From Primula veris (Eukaryota > Streptophyta > Magnoliopsida > Ericales > Primulaceae): a DNA stretch of 64,000 nt. Numbering within the stretch: position 1 is the stretch's first letter; each line of letters opens with the position of its first letter. The translations under genes and the position numbers were made by a program. Below are positions 25,473-37,716 of this stretch, piece by piece. The notes beneath the pieces are model-generated. The model did not search any database. It worked only from the letters and a program-made list of their open reading frames with translations, and had not been told where the DNA came from. The DNA is taken from positions 33,828,967 to 33,892,966 of the forward strand of contig OY821744.1 in the NCBI GenBank assembly GCA_963682055.1, in the 5' to 3' direction.

Positions 25473-26440
25473 TATAGAATACAAAGCTACCAAAGCAGAA
25501 ACAAATGGGAGATTTCTCTGATGAATCCCATCTGCTCCTAATGGACCTTATTTAAAGCGGAAATTACAGTTTTGTTCACTTACATTTCATCTGATTTCAA
25601 TTTCGTATAGTAACTTAAAAATAAGGGATTAGTACGCAGACGTTACATATCACGGCGATTTAATACTGTGTACCAAATTGGGAAGAAATCAAAAGTCAGG
25701 CACTAATTAGTTGATCTACAATATTGATTATTCTATTACAATTTTTTCTATTTTGTTGCAAAGCTAAGGGTTTCTTTCTCTGCATGATACACGAGAAAAA
25801 TAATACTGTAATTGTTAGTCTAGGGTATGAATTGCTAACTTTTGCAGTTTGGTGTACAAACTGATGACATGCTAGCGGTTAAAACTGTAAATATTCTTAT
25901 TCAGATTTGGGGAACTTTTAAGTTTTAAAATGTTAACTTCATAAGGATGAGGTCAGAGAGCCTTAAATTTAATTTTTAAAAGACAGTAGCAGCCAGTTTT
26001 TAACAATTATGCTATGAATATTATGTCTGGGTCTGGTAAGATGACCACGATCTGGTAAGATGACAACCGAACAAGCGTATTACAAGCAAGCACCATGTTC
26101 ATAATTCCAGTTATGAAGGGCTCCTATTTGAGCAATCTTAAATTCTTTAGGTAGGTTCTTATTTGAAGTGAATATCACAGTATTTGGAGAAAGCACAGGA
26201 ACCTCATTTTTTGCATTTTCAATTTTTGTGCAGGTACACGAGTGTTCTTCTTTTTCTAAATCAACAATCTATGAGAAAAGGCTGTAGATTCCATAATTTA
26301 GAGTCGTAGATCACATTTTGGTGACAATACTTTTTTTAACAAGGTATCTCTCTTGAGCCATTTGGTTTTCAAATTCAACCTCTAAAAACAGAACAGCTAC
26401 AAACTCTACCAAAAGATGGCCATTTTGACCACGAAACTAA

Positions 26441-26582
26441 CCTGAAAAGGCCTCAACAAGCTATCACCATTGCCATCGTCAATACGTCATCTCTATTCTG
26501 GCAGTCTATATTTCCTTCTTCATTGTCATCATCCAATGCTACATTATTATCCAACACCGACAGGTGACAACAACCAATTAAA
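26441..26582 (-). pseudogene. Exon-like stretch with an internal frame break
   Basis: The minus strand reads an acidic segment, NNVALDDDNEEGNIDCQNRD, then continues in a different frame as DDGNGDSLLRPFQ up to a donor-like CAG/GTTAG at 26,441. The shift between the two frames near 26,480 and the lack of a joinable neighbour suggest a decayed exon. It may belong with the exon-like stretches at 25.1-25.5 kb and about 27.65 kb (SDEEADDVYEYGK before GTCAGT). No function can be assigned. Confidence 0.25.
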
Positions 26583-26885
26583 ATATTCTAAAAAACCCCA
26601 GATTTTGATTTCAATAAGCACATCAAAATTGTCTACTGGTTAAAGCATATTACATAGTAAGACGTAACAAAAGAAAGATAATAGCAAGTTGTAAAAAAAG
26701 AAATATAATAGATCAAACAATTAACCACTTCGAAAATAAAATTATACTGTGAACTAATAAGCGCAAATGTCTAAGCATGGATCATTGCGACATAACACTC
26801 TTATTTTAAACCACATCTTTCGTCTATAGAATTGTTAATTCTTACTATTCCTATTATACACCAGGCAGCATGGCTTCCATAGTTT

Positions 26886-26943
26886 GTAATTCTATTGAGA
26901 TTGTTCTGGTTTGTAATTCTATTGAGATTGTTCTGGTTTGTAA
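26886..26943. repeat. 27-bp tandem duplication
   Basis: TTTGTAATTCTATTGAGATT followed by GTTCTGG occurs twice in a row, with a third partial unit (TTTGTAATT) after it. It is an intergenic minisatellite of two and a third copies. Confidence 0.85.
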
Positions 26944-28020
26944 TTTCCGAGTGATTTGCACTGGATACTTATGTTACTCTTGTGAGGAAAATACATCTTT
27001 ACGAGGTAACCACTAGATCTTATAAATCCGTTGTTCTCCTTTTGTATAGACAAATAATTAAATTTTCTGAGGAATAATTATTCCATCTAATTAAAACCTT
27101 TTTAGACTGTATCAAACTGTACTTCTGAGATGAAAAACTATAGTACTTTCATACCTTGTTTAGTAGGCTTGTAAGGCAACTGGAAATAATAATTAAAAAT
27201 AAAAAGGAAAACACGCCTCTTTTCTTTTAATTATTGTCACTCTTAAAAAGAATGAATACCTCTTTTAAGGGATTTAATTCCAACTTTGATGAGAAAATTC
27301 AATAACTTCCATGTACTAAATGTGGCCATTGTACCTTTTCACTAATAAAAAACCTTTACACTTCAAAACCATATGCACCTACAGTAATTTGAATCACTTA
27401 GAAGGTCTATTGTTGCAACTCCACCGTAAAAAAAAATACCACTCCTGTGATTTTTTATTTCTAAGATGCAGAAATATTTTCTCTCTACAACACAAGAACC
27501 ATAATTGATAAAAACTTAAAAAATAGCAGCATATTTGAAAATTTTAAACAGACAAGAAACTAACATCGCATTCTTTGGGCAATTGGAACAAATCTCTCGT
27601 GTTTTCTTGTTGTCCGTGATCTCTTCTTTAGCCACTGACCTTTCCGTACTCGTACACGTCATCAGCCTCTTCATCAGAGTTGATCCTTGTCATCAACATA
27701 GTCATTGTTGGGCAAACGCGGTCCTTTAGGCTTCTCAGTTTGATCTCAGTTTTTAAGTACAAGGTGATAACATCATGGTGCAAACCCTTGTTGAAGCTAG
27801 CTATACATACAAGATGATGAAATTCTGGTTTAAGGATACAGAAATCATGCAATCACCATCATCCATATTATTTTGCATGCTATCATCCATGAAAAAAAGA
27901 TTATGAGAGGATCATACGGCTCGTGTATATGTACCTTAATCTCAGAAAAGAAATACACCATATGTACCAAATACCAACCCATTGCATATCAGCATATATC
28001 AGAACACGATGAGGTGAAAA

Positions 28021-31000
28021 TTATTTGTTCGACTGTAACCCCCTGCCACCATAATATTGTTTCGTTGTTTCTTGAGAAAATTCAGCAAATGTCATGCCCT
28101 CTTTCAACCTTGACGAAAGTGGTGGCACTATCTTATAAAGCTCTTGACCTAACATATTATCTTCATTTTCACCCTTTAAAGTGTCTTGTTCACAATCTCG
28201 AACTTCAACTTGAATATTGTCAATAGGAGAATCAGATATGGAAAGAGTTTTGTCCCATCGTGGTTGAAGAAAAACAACAAATGTTTCTCTACTCAGTTCT
28301 AAATTATTTTCAAATCTACTAACAGAGTGAAGGTTGGCACAAAGCTTCCCTTTTGATAATATTTCAGCCGCTTCCCCAACTTGAATAATAAAACTATCCG
28401 GATCTGCTTTTACCATCTGTGCCCTATTTTTGTTCTTATTAAATATTTTCAAAAACGTATGCCTGCTCGGAGAAGGACATTCTTGCTCACGATCCGCGCA
28501 AAACTTTCCTTCTTTTTCATTTTCTTGTTTATGACAAGGCAATATAAACATTGGAGATGTAAGAACAGTGAAAATGCCGTAATCATAATGCCACTGTTGC
28601 CACATATTCGAATTAATTCCACATGATGTGATTTGCTTTTTGTTAGATGGTGGTCTTTTGCCTCCCTCTTTCAAAATATGATTATCTAGAGATGAATGGT
28701 AATGTATGAGACGTCCTTTTGCCATGCATGATTCTAATAAACTATTTTCTAAATCTGATCCACCTAGGGCACGATCACATATACGTGAAAGGCAAATCCC
28801 TAAATCCATCATGCAAAACCCAAGCTCTTTAAAAGTTTTACCCAGTTTTTTAAGATCACCTTTTCCTCCAATGGCAATGTTATCCTCTTCATGACACGTC
28901 TCATAAGAGTTGCTATTGTCACCTTGTGAGTACTTTAGTTGCATAGAGAAAGACGAGACAAGTCTATTGGGATTTTTAAGAGAAACATCGCTTCCCAGGC
29001 TGTGCTCCTGCAAGTGTGGGAGAGGCAAAGTATGTTGGTGATATTCATGGACAAAATAGAGTAATACGTTTTTCATAACCTGTTTGATTTACCTTAATAA
29101 ATTTACTTTTTTTTAAAGCAAGAAAAAGAAGAACTAAACAAGGAAAATTTGAAGGTACTGAACTAAAATATGAAGTTGAGCATGCTGATCATTTATCTGA
29201 TGATCATTTAAAGCAATATAAAATTTTCATATCCTGTTTGCTTAAAAAATATGAAGGTACCAATATAAATTTATTGAAGGTACTGAACTAAAATATAAAG
29301 AAAGATAAATGATACTGAATCCAATATAAGAACATACTGAACTAAAATATGAAGTTGAGCCTGCTGAAATAGTTCATAAACACCATTAAAGCTGTTTTTT
29401 TTTTTTTTACAGCAGGAGCCAGGAGAGAATACCAACTTCAATTGTTAAAAAAGACTGATTAAGTTTGGGAAACGTTCTGGTCAATTACAACGAATTTCAT
29501 CTTTTGATATTAATTTCTGTCTACAATAGGAATCGACTGTGACAGTTTTCTGTATAGTCCCAGACGCATAGCATTGCAATTGAAAGTGTAGTGACCAAAA
29601 CAGAACTTCTGCAACATTTATGGAATGGAATCAAACTTTTTGAATTTAGGTTATCTATGCAAGAATTCTCTTCTAAACGTACGCTTGTAGCTATATGCAA
29701 GGACATTTCATCAAGGCCATTTATAATAAATCTAGTCCTTACATGAGCCCCTTTTTAGTATAATTATTAATATGTGAGACTCACCCGACACCTAAAGAAT
29801 AGGAGTACCTGTAACTATGTGTCAAATTATGGGAACATCGCAGCAGTTAACCCTTTTCAATTCCTACACAGTAACGACTTAGTACACTTAATGTAACAAA
29901 CCGGAAAAATCCATTCATTACGTTACTAATTAGTAACAAAAGGTAAATATTTTTTGGTTTTTTAACTTCTTTAGCTTTTAAAAAGGATTGCTTTTTCTCA
30001 AAAAAAGCCTAAAAAACTCGAAAGCCGGAAAGCTAGCAATTGATGTCTTTTTAGCTTTTTTTCCTTTTTTTAAATTAAAATAATACTTGTAAAATTTGTT
30101 TGTATAGCGAGTTGTCACACTCAAAAGTTAAGAAAAGTAAATAAGCAACCCAGCCTATATCATGTTTGGTCAAAAAGATGCTGAAATAAAGCATATTTTT
30201 AGCTAAAAAAGCTTAAAAAACCCAAAAATCAAACATCTAAATTTTTGTTGGCTTTTAAAACATCTTTTTTAAATTTGATATTTGACCAGATAACCTGTCG
30301 CCAACAAGGCCTAATTTAACCATAATTCAATTATTATTATTCAACCAAATAGAGTTTTTTGAACAAGCTAATCAAAAATTTCCACACAGTAACAAATTCA
30401 GTACACTAATTCAGAATACGACGACATGTTAACGAAGCACACAAAACCGAACCGACAATACTGTAAATACCAAAAACCTGTCCCGAAAATGCAAACATAA
30501 ATTCAATTCAATCAAACATAATTCAATTATTATTATTCAACCAAACAGAGTTTTTTGAACAAGCTAATCAAAATTTCCACACAGTAACGAATTCAGTACA
30601 CTAATTCAGAATACGACGACACGCTAACGAAGCACACAAAACCGAAACCGACAATACTGTAAATACCAAAAACCTGTCCCGAAAATGCAAACATAAATTC
30701 AATTCAATCAAATTAATTCCAACCAAACAGATAGTATATCTTAACAAACTAATTAAATAAATAATCACCTTTAAAACGATTTTCCGACTAATTAATCAGA
30801 TTTTTTGTAAATAATTGTCTGTCCAAAGATTTTTAAAATCAAAATTTAAAAAATCAGCTAAAAAATCTATTGACAAACGGACCCCTTGCTACACTAATTC
30901 AGAATATGGTTATGAAACGTTAGTGAAATACACAAAACCGAACTCAGACATTGCTATAAATACCAAAAATCTGTTAACAAATCCAAAAAAATAAATTCAA

Positions 31001-32466
31001 TTCAATCAATTTAATTCCAACCAAACAGATACCTCTGAAGAAGCTGATTAAACAAATAATCACATTTAAAACCCACACAAAACAGAAACCGACATTACTG
31101 TATATACCAAAAACCTGTTCAGAAAATGCAAACATAGATTCAATTCAATCAAATTAATTCAAACCAAACAGATATTCTGAATAAGCTAATAAATAATCGC
31201 CTTTAAAACGATTTTCCGAACAGTAACGGATTTAGTGCACAGTAACGACTTAAGTACACTAATTCAGAATATGACAAAACGTTACCTAAATATATAGAAC
31301 TGAAAGCGAACAGATTAAATTTAACAATGTAATTCCGACCAAACATATAGTATCAGTATCTCTGAACAAGTTAATTAAATAAACAAACAATCACCTTTAA
31401 AACGCTTTTCCAAAGATCCGCGTCGATAAGGGCGAGTGTACGGCCAAGGTTTTTTCTCATTGCTTTTTCATCAAAAAAGCCGATGCCAAACGCGCCCTTA
31501 GTTTTAAAACAGTTTTTTTTCAAAATTAAAAATACAAGTTTTCAGACAAAGTATGTTCATATAATTATCATTATCCAACCAATTAGAATTTTCTAGACAA
31601 GCTAATCAAATATTTCTACACATTAAAGAATTCGGTACACCAATTCAGAACACAACGAAATGTTAACAAAAAGTTGAAAACACACAAAACCAAACTCGAC
31701 ATTAGCCTAAATACAAAAAACCTGTTCCGAAAACACAAAAATAAATTTAATTCAATCAATTTAATCCCAAACAAACAGATATCTCTTTACAAGCTAACCA
31801 AATTTATTTACACATTAACGAATTCAGAAAACGTTAACGAAACACAAAACCGAAACCGACATTACTGTAAATACCAAAAACCTGTCCCGAAAATGCAAAC
31901 ACATATTCAATTCAGTCAAATTAATTTCAACCAAACATATCTCTTTAAGATACTAATTACGTAAAAAAAACCTGTTCCGAAATCGCAAGCACAGATTCAA
32001 TCAATTTAATTACAACCAAACAGATAGTATCTCTTAACAAACTAATTAAACAAATAATCACTTTTCAAACGATTTTCCGATCGTTTTTTTTCTCATTGCT
32101 TTTCCAACCCAGCTTTTTCACCAAAAAGCCGACGCCAAACGCGCCCTTAGCTTTTAAATGTTTTTTCTATTATTATACAAGCTTTCTAAACAAGCTAATC
32201 AAAAATTTATACAAAGTAACAAATTCAATAGATAATTCAGAATAAGACGAAACATTAACCAATAAGCTAATTAAAGAAATAAACAACCACATTTAAAACG
32301 ATTTTCCGAGAATCAGAATCGAGAAGGGCGAGTGTACGGGCCAAGGGGAGGAGAGTTCGCCGGAGACGGCGAGTTTGAGGAACTCCGGTGACGGTTATAA
32401 GGCCGGGTCCGGCGGGACCTAAATTCTCCAATAACGATCGAGTAATAATATTATTAGTATTAGTGA

Positions 32467-32502
<36 letters not shown>

Positions 32503-32605
32503 GTTCTTTTGGTAAATGAAATTTATTTGAGCTTAGTAATTTAAGATCAGAGTATTTAATCTCGTAAGGTTTTATTATTTCTAAATTATTATCTTCTCCT
32601 TCCAT
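28021..32605 (-). CDS. 2-oxoglutarate/Fe(II) oxygenase-like protein
   Basis: Encodes a plant protein of the 2-oxoglutarate and Fe(II)-dependent oxygenase superfamily; its substrate is unknown. Two minus-strand exons, 32605-32291 and 29007-28021, join in phase 0 to give 433 aa. The donor (AAT/GTGGTT) was chosen because the join, ...SRKIVLN/EHSLGSDV, has the spacing of the family; a nearby GTTTTA is an alternative. The Fe ligands HxD are visible in QWHYDYGIFTVL (about H245, D247). A distal His in LHSVSR (about 332) and an Arg in LSRETFVVFLQP (about 345) suit the third metal ligand and 2-oxoglutarate binding. An N-terminal poly-Asn run (about residues 37-47) is encoded by an (AAT)n microsatellite at 32,466-32,500. 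From memory it is close to Arabidopsis At3g63290. The 3.3 kb intron is filled with degenerate repeats. The exon-1 region is duplicated upstream as a dead copy. Confidence 0.85.
30100..30310. mobile_element. Possible hairpin MITE in the oxygenase intron
   Basis: TGTTTGGTCAAAAAGATGCT on the left is mirrored by AAAACATCTTTTTT and ATATTTGACCAGA on the right, and the middle contains paired AAAGCT/AGCTAAAAA blocks. The ends are about 140-150 bases apart inside the intron. The class and target duplication are not resolved. Confidence 0.4.
30430..32060. repeat. Degenerate repeat array inside the oxygenase intron
   Basis: A block of about 70-100 bases recurs about seven times in the same orientation: ACCAAAAACCTGT, then CCGAAAATGCAAACA, ATTCAATTCAATCAA and CCAACCAAACAGA. 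Copies start near 30,470, 30,660, 30,960, 31,105, 31,710, 31,875 and 31,965. Most are preceded by ACGAAGCACACAAAACCGA-like and TTCAGTACACTAATTCAGAA blocks. Two sections end with GCCAAACGCGCCCTTAG (31,485 and 32,136). Spacing is uneven (about 90-600 bases), so this is not a simple satellite. It looks like repeated segmental duplication of one element. Confidence 0.75.
32466..32500. repeat. (ATT)n microsatellite within coding sequence
   Basis: About eleven ATT units on the plus strand, read as AAT (Asn) codons on the minus strand inside exon 1 of the oxygenase-like gene. The trinucleotide unit keeps the frame whatever its copy number. Confidence 0.95.
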
Positions 32606-32782
32606 ATTTCTCTCTCTCTCTCTCGGAGAGATTTTTTAGCAGCGGGAGGTGTTTCAGATTAACGCGAGTATTTTGTTTTTGTTTTTTTGGTTTTTTCTAA
32701 ATGGTGCTAAAAGATTAAAATTTCATAAATTTGTACCCAAACTATCAGTTTGTGGCAATTCAATACTTAAACAAACTGCCTA

Positions 32783-33025
32783 CTATCTTCATTCCTATTT
32801 AATTGTCCACTACGAAACTACGTGTAATTTTGACCGGCTAAGAACTTGTATCAAAATTGTTGGAATGATTTTTTTTTTTAAGTTGATAATGCATATAGTT
32901 CAAATGTTGAATTTTATGATTAGATTTAAAAAAAATTCATTTCGATAATTTTGATACTACAAGTTATACGCCGGTCAAAATTACACGTAAATTAGTAATG
33001 TACAATTAAATGGGAACGGATGGAG
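32783..33025. mobile_element. Stowaway-like MITE, copy 3 (243 bp)
   Basis: Inverted ends of about 56 bases pair almost fully. On the left, CTATCTTCATTCCTATTTAA leads to GTGTAATTTTGACCGGC; the complement of the right end starts CTCCATCCGTTCCCATTTAA. TA flanks both sides (32,781-32,782 and 33,026-33,027). The tandem duplicate of this region at 33,821 reads ACTGCCTACTTTTTT with a single TA and no element, so an empty site is present in the same window. It sits about 180 bases upstream of the oxygenase start codon, in its probable promoter. Confidence 0.92.
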
Positions 33026-33380
33026 TACTTTTTAAAATTAAATCAAGTTTAATGGTTTATCTTCAATTAATACATTTTTGCTTGTTGTCTCTCTATTTTT
33101 TTAATTGAAAAACTCGTTGTTTAATTACCTATATTAACATATTTTACTAATTTGATACTTAACATACAGTATATGTGGTCAAACTAGTACAAATACTTGC
33201 CAACTTTTACCAATTTGGTAACAATTTATAATGCTTATTTTGACACGAATGTCTTAATTGGATGTTAAGCATAAAACTTTGATACCAATTTAGAAAAATA
33301 AGTAGGTTGTGTACTTAAATTGCTAAAAGACGATAGATTATGTATCAATTTAGATTTTTTATCATTAAAAAAACAATGAT

Positions 33381-34262
33381 ATTTTCCGAGTATGTGCATC
33401 AACAAGGACGAGTTTACGAGTCAGGAAGTGGATAGTTCACCAGAAACGAAGAATTTTGGGAATTCCGGTGACGACTATGCCATCGAGTTCGGCGGGGCCT
33501 AGGTTTTCCAATAACGATAGAGTAATAGTAATAGTAATATAATCTTGTTCTTTTGGTAATTGATTTTTATTTGAGATGTTAATATTACTTAGTAGTCTGA
33601 GATCGAAGTATTTAAGCTCCTATGGTTGTATTGTTTCCAAATCTTTCTCTTCACCTTCCATTTCGCGAAGAGATTTTCAAACGACAGGTGGGCTTTCATA
33701 TCAACGCGAGTACATTTTTTTCTTTTTTTTGGTTTTTTTTCTAAATGATACCAAAAGATTCAAAATTAATAAATTCATACCCAAACTATCATATTCTAGC
33801 AATTTAATACTTAAACTGCCTACTTTTTTAAATTGGTACCTAAACTTTTTATCTTCAGTTAATTCACTCTTCCTTGTTACAACTCTATTTCTTAATTGAA
33901 AAAACGTTGTTTATTGCCCTATACTATCATCCTATACTAATTTGGTACCCAACTTACAATACACGTGGCCAAACTAGTACAACTTTTACCAATTTGGTAA
34001 CAATCTTTAATGCTTATTTAGACACAAGTGTCTTGATTGACGTTAAGCACAAATTTAAAATAGCATGTAGATTGAGTACTAAATATTTAAAACTCGATAG
34101 GTTGGGTAGCAATTTAGAAAATAATATAGGTTGAGTACTAAATAGCTAAAATTTGATAGGTTGGCTATCAATTTAGAAAATAAGAAATGATGGGTACTAA
34201 ATAGCCAAAACTCCATAGGTTGGATACTAATTTAACATTTTTATCATTAAAAAAACAACGAT
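33381..34262 (-). pseudogene. Dead tandem copy of oxygenase exon 1 and upstream flank
   Basis: The 33,381-33,661 part is a diverged copy of exon 1 of the oxygenase-like gene. It keeps the ATG and MEGE start, the LLENLGPA region and the ...RKI end, but a stop codon follows the aligned ETIQP segment within the first 15 codons. Further damage lies downstream, and no second exon follows it. The 33,662-34,262 part matches the flank at 32,606-33,380, including AACGCGAG, CCAAACTATCA, TTGAAAAA(A/C)(C/T)CGTTGTTTA-like and ATCATTAAAAAAACAA blocks, but lacks the MITE. A 58-62 bp unit (ATAGGTTGAGTACTAAATAG) has expanded to about three copies at 34,060-34,230. Confidence 0.85.
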
Positions 34263-35350
34263 TTTTGTTCAAATAAACTGCAACTTTAATTATCAAAAAA
34301 AAAAAACAAAAAAAACTGCAACTTTAAGATTCTTACAAATAATTTACTTGTGGTTTATATAAAAAAAAAATAAAAAATCTGGTTGTTCTTTTCGTTTTGT
34401 AGTTGTTTGACTTGTTAAGTTTAAGAATTTTTGCTACCGATCAACCCATCATTCTCTGGAAAAAGGAATGTAACAATATCTGATTGACGGTTTGCTATTT
34501 TTATTTTACAAGCTCTAATATTCAAAATTGTTTGCGTTTCGATTTTTCATTGTCAACGTTGATTCTTCCTCTACCCGTATTAAATAGAATGTGTTGAGCG
34601 AAATCTCTTTCATAAAAACCTGCTTGATTTAAATCGGAGAAATCACATGTTTCATGAGACCATGGGCTATGACTCGAATCCATAGTCAATCGTATCTTCA
34701 ATAGGGATTTTCTCATTGTTTTCATATAGTAAAAAGTACGAAAAGAAGGACCCATTCCAAGTTTTTCAAGAATAGTGGTGTTAGAGTCTCTCGACCATTT
34801 GCCTTGCCGTTAGTCAATTCTATTTCTTGTTGCACCAGAGATATAACTAGTGTCACCTGAAAGACCCAATAGCCAAAAAAAAAAAAAAAAACGCAATTAC
34901 GAATACAAAGTTAATGATGTGTCATGTCAGCAAAACAAGAATCTACGGCGCCGTATTCATCACTTGTTTCAAAATCCTTCCTCACTTATGATTAAGATAC
35001 ATCTAATAATCATGAATTATATATCTTTTTTGCTCTTACGCTTCAAATTATAGTTTCTTTGCCTGACAATACTATAAATTAAGAGCATAACAGAAATTTG
35101 TTTAGGTTTTTTAATACAAAGCATGCTAAATCTTTGTATGATTGTATGTATCAATGTGTGGAGGTCACACAGAGACCAAGTTAATCGCTGTTATATATAA
35201 TCGGGAAAAAAGTAACAAATTAAACTCAAGGATAATGATGTCTACACTATTTATACATTAACCATGTCATCAATTTTACGTGACAGAGATCAAAACAAAT
35301 TTTCACCAAACATGTTCAAGTGTTAACGAGTTTGTTATAATTACGTTGCA
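34263..35350. other. Gene-free stretch
   Basis: No gene is supported. A 77-codon minus-strand open frame at 34,755-34,522 has a fairly even composition, but I do not recognise it and it has no obvious splice partners. The remainder is A- and T-rich. Confidence 0.35.
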
Positions 35351-35916
35351 GCTCATATAATTGTGTAAAAAAGCATATAAATAGTGTATGTATCATTACC
35401 CTTTTAACTCCATTGAACATGTCCTAAACTATACAATCAACTTAACACCATCTTATATGCTTATACTATAATAAAAACTATAGAAAAGTAAACTCATATA
35501 ATTGTGTGAAAAAGCATATAAATAGTGTATGTATCATTACCCTTTAACTCCATTGAACATGTCCTAAACTATACAATCAACTTAACACCATCTTATATGC
35601 CTATACTACAATAAAAACTATAGAAAAGTAAACTCCTATAATTGTGTGAAAAAACATATAAATAGTGTATGTATCATTACCCTTTTAACTCCATTGAATA
35701 TGTCATAAACTATACAATCAACTTAACACCATCTTATATGTCTATACTACAATAAAAACTATAGAAAAGTAAACTCCTATAATTGTGTGAAAAAGCATAT
35801 AAATAGTATATGTATCATTACCCTTTAACTCCATTGAACATGTCTTAAACTATACAATCAACTTAACACCATCTTATATGCCTATACTACAATAAAAACT
35901 ATAGAAAAGTAAACTT
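35351..35916. repeat. 141-bp minisatellite, four copies
   Basis: Four head-to-tail units of 140-141 bases: a GTATCATTACC block recurs near 35,391, 35,532, 35,672 and 35,813. Each unit carries CATATAAATAGT(G/A)TATGTATC, CCATTGAA(C/T)ATGTC, CTATACAATCAACTTAACAC and CTATAGAAAAGTAAACT. Copies differ at only a few positions, so the array is recent. It lies in gene-free DNA, and the TATAAATA in each unit is a TATA-box look-alike. Confidence 0.95.
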
Positions 35917-37716
35917 TATGACACTATTTTAACTACTTTATTCTGTAGCTTTGTGGAAACATATCACAACTCTCTTTTATCAGACACCATATTAATGGGA
36001 GAATATTTCTGGGCCTATTTTAACCTTTTAAGCCATATATACTTGTCTAAATTAAATTAACGGTCCCATGTTTCCACATACAAACATTTTTAAAAAATCA
36101 AATGCATGTCTTTTTAACTCAATAATCGTAATTTCCAATAGCATTAACAGTATACCCATGTCTGATTGCGGGAACATGTCCTAATATTGCATGCTTTCGA
36201 ATGACGACTTATAAAAAAACCAGTGGGTTACTACTTACTATACTGTTTGTACACGATAAAAGTAGCTTACATATGCATAATTCTCAGGAAATGGGGGTGG
36301 TCAATGCAGATATACATCTGTAACCACTAATAAACATGTATAAATGCTAAATTATTGTGTTAGAGTCAAACAATAATGCAAACAAAAGCATTTCCCAAAC
36401 ATATTTGATGATTTTATATTTCTGGAATTATTGTTGTTGATGCCAACACATGGATAATGTCAGCACCATTTTACTCATTTTTGATAACGGGTCAACTTAT
36501 AGTATGATTAGAGGAATAAACTTGAGTATGTGAGGAATTGCTACGATAGACCTACGAACCTACTAGGTACCGGTCTTTTTTGAATGTTCCTCGACTTTTC
36601 GAGAAAACAAAGGCTATTCATAGGATATACACTTGGTTTCTTTTCGAAATGGATTATTCTTGGAAATGTATATATTACTCGCTTGAACCGCGCATAGACA
36701 CGTAAAAGGCAATGTTAGTACTTAATTAGTAGTTATCAAAACTACCTTAAAACTGTTTTAAACCAGATGAAATTAGACTTACTTTGCAGTTAAGTATAAT
36801 CAGACTATCAGAGAGCTATGGCGAAAGTTGGAATTGTTGCACTACGGAACTTTTTTCTTCTTGGTATATACTTAAATGATTTTGCAATCTCGAATAATTT
36901 ATGTTAATTATTTACATCATAAATTTTGATCCATTAACCATATACGGTATGATTGAAATTTGAAATATAACAAAAAGTTGCATTATCTAGCTAGTCGCAA
37001 TTATTTTTCCACTATAGTCACCCATTCATGCATGTCGATTGATTAAAGAAATATAGCTCCTAAATCGGATTATGATAAGAGTGTTGTAAAAGAAAAAGAA
37101 AGGTACTAAGCATCTTAGGGTTAATTAAGTTAGCTCAATGAATGCTGTACAAAGATTATGCATGATAGAGTAGAAAACATACGAAGTTGAAGAAAAGCGA
37201 AAACATACGAAGTTGAAGAAAAGCGATATCGCCAAAAATGTTAAGATTAAACTTGTTTCATACCTCACAGAGCTCGTCAATTACTCGTTTCATCTTTGTT
37301 TCCTTATCGTTTTTTTGGAGGGAGAAGTTTAGCATATCAACTGTTTTTTTATAAAATTGGTGCAAAAGCACATATTTTTATTAATAAATGAATAAAAATG
37401 TGAGGGGAAAAGCCCACAAAGGTACAAAAATAAAATTGTTCAAAAGTGTTGCGATCACAAAATGTAACTTAAATAAGCTTCTAAACATCAATTGTTCCCT
37501 ACGTATTAGAGATTTATTTTTTTGGATGTGTTTTGTGTATTAAAATCTACCGGAATGCAAATCGATAGAGTAAAAGTAATGAATATCTTCTTGTATAGTG
37601 ATATAATGTTTTAAAAGAAAAAAAAAAAACGAGAGATAAAAAGATTCGAACTCACGACCTTTAGCATTCAAAACAAAAACTAATCCAATAGACTAGGAGG
37701 ACAAGTATAAATATAC
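35917..37716. other. Gene-free stretch
   Basis: AT-rich DNA without a supported gene. A direct duplication of 27 bases (AAAACATACGAAGTTGAAGA plus AAAGCGA) lies at about 37,175 and 37,199. Near 37,650 the minus strand reads AGGTCGTGAGTTCGAATC, a tRNA-like B-box motif as found in SINEs and other tRNA-derived repeats, but no tRNA fold is present. Confidence 0.4.

Noticed and set aside
34522..34755. 77-codon minus-strand open frame with balanced composition
   Set aside because: No recognisable motif, no splice partners and no homologue I can name. I considered an organelle-derived fragment but could not match it to any plastid or mitochondrial gene.
37640..37665. Possible tRNA gene from AGGTCGTGAGTTCGAATC on the minus strand
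   Set aside because: Only the B-box-like T-arm is present. No acceptor stem, D-arm or anticodon arm can be formed around it.
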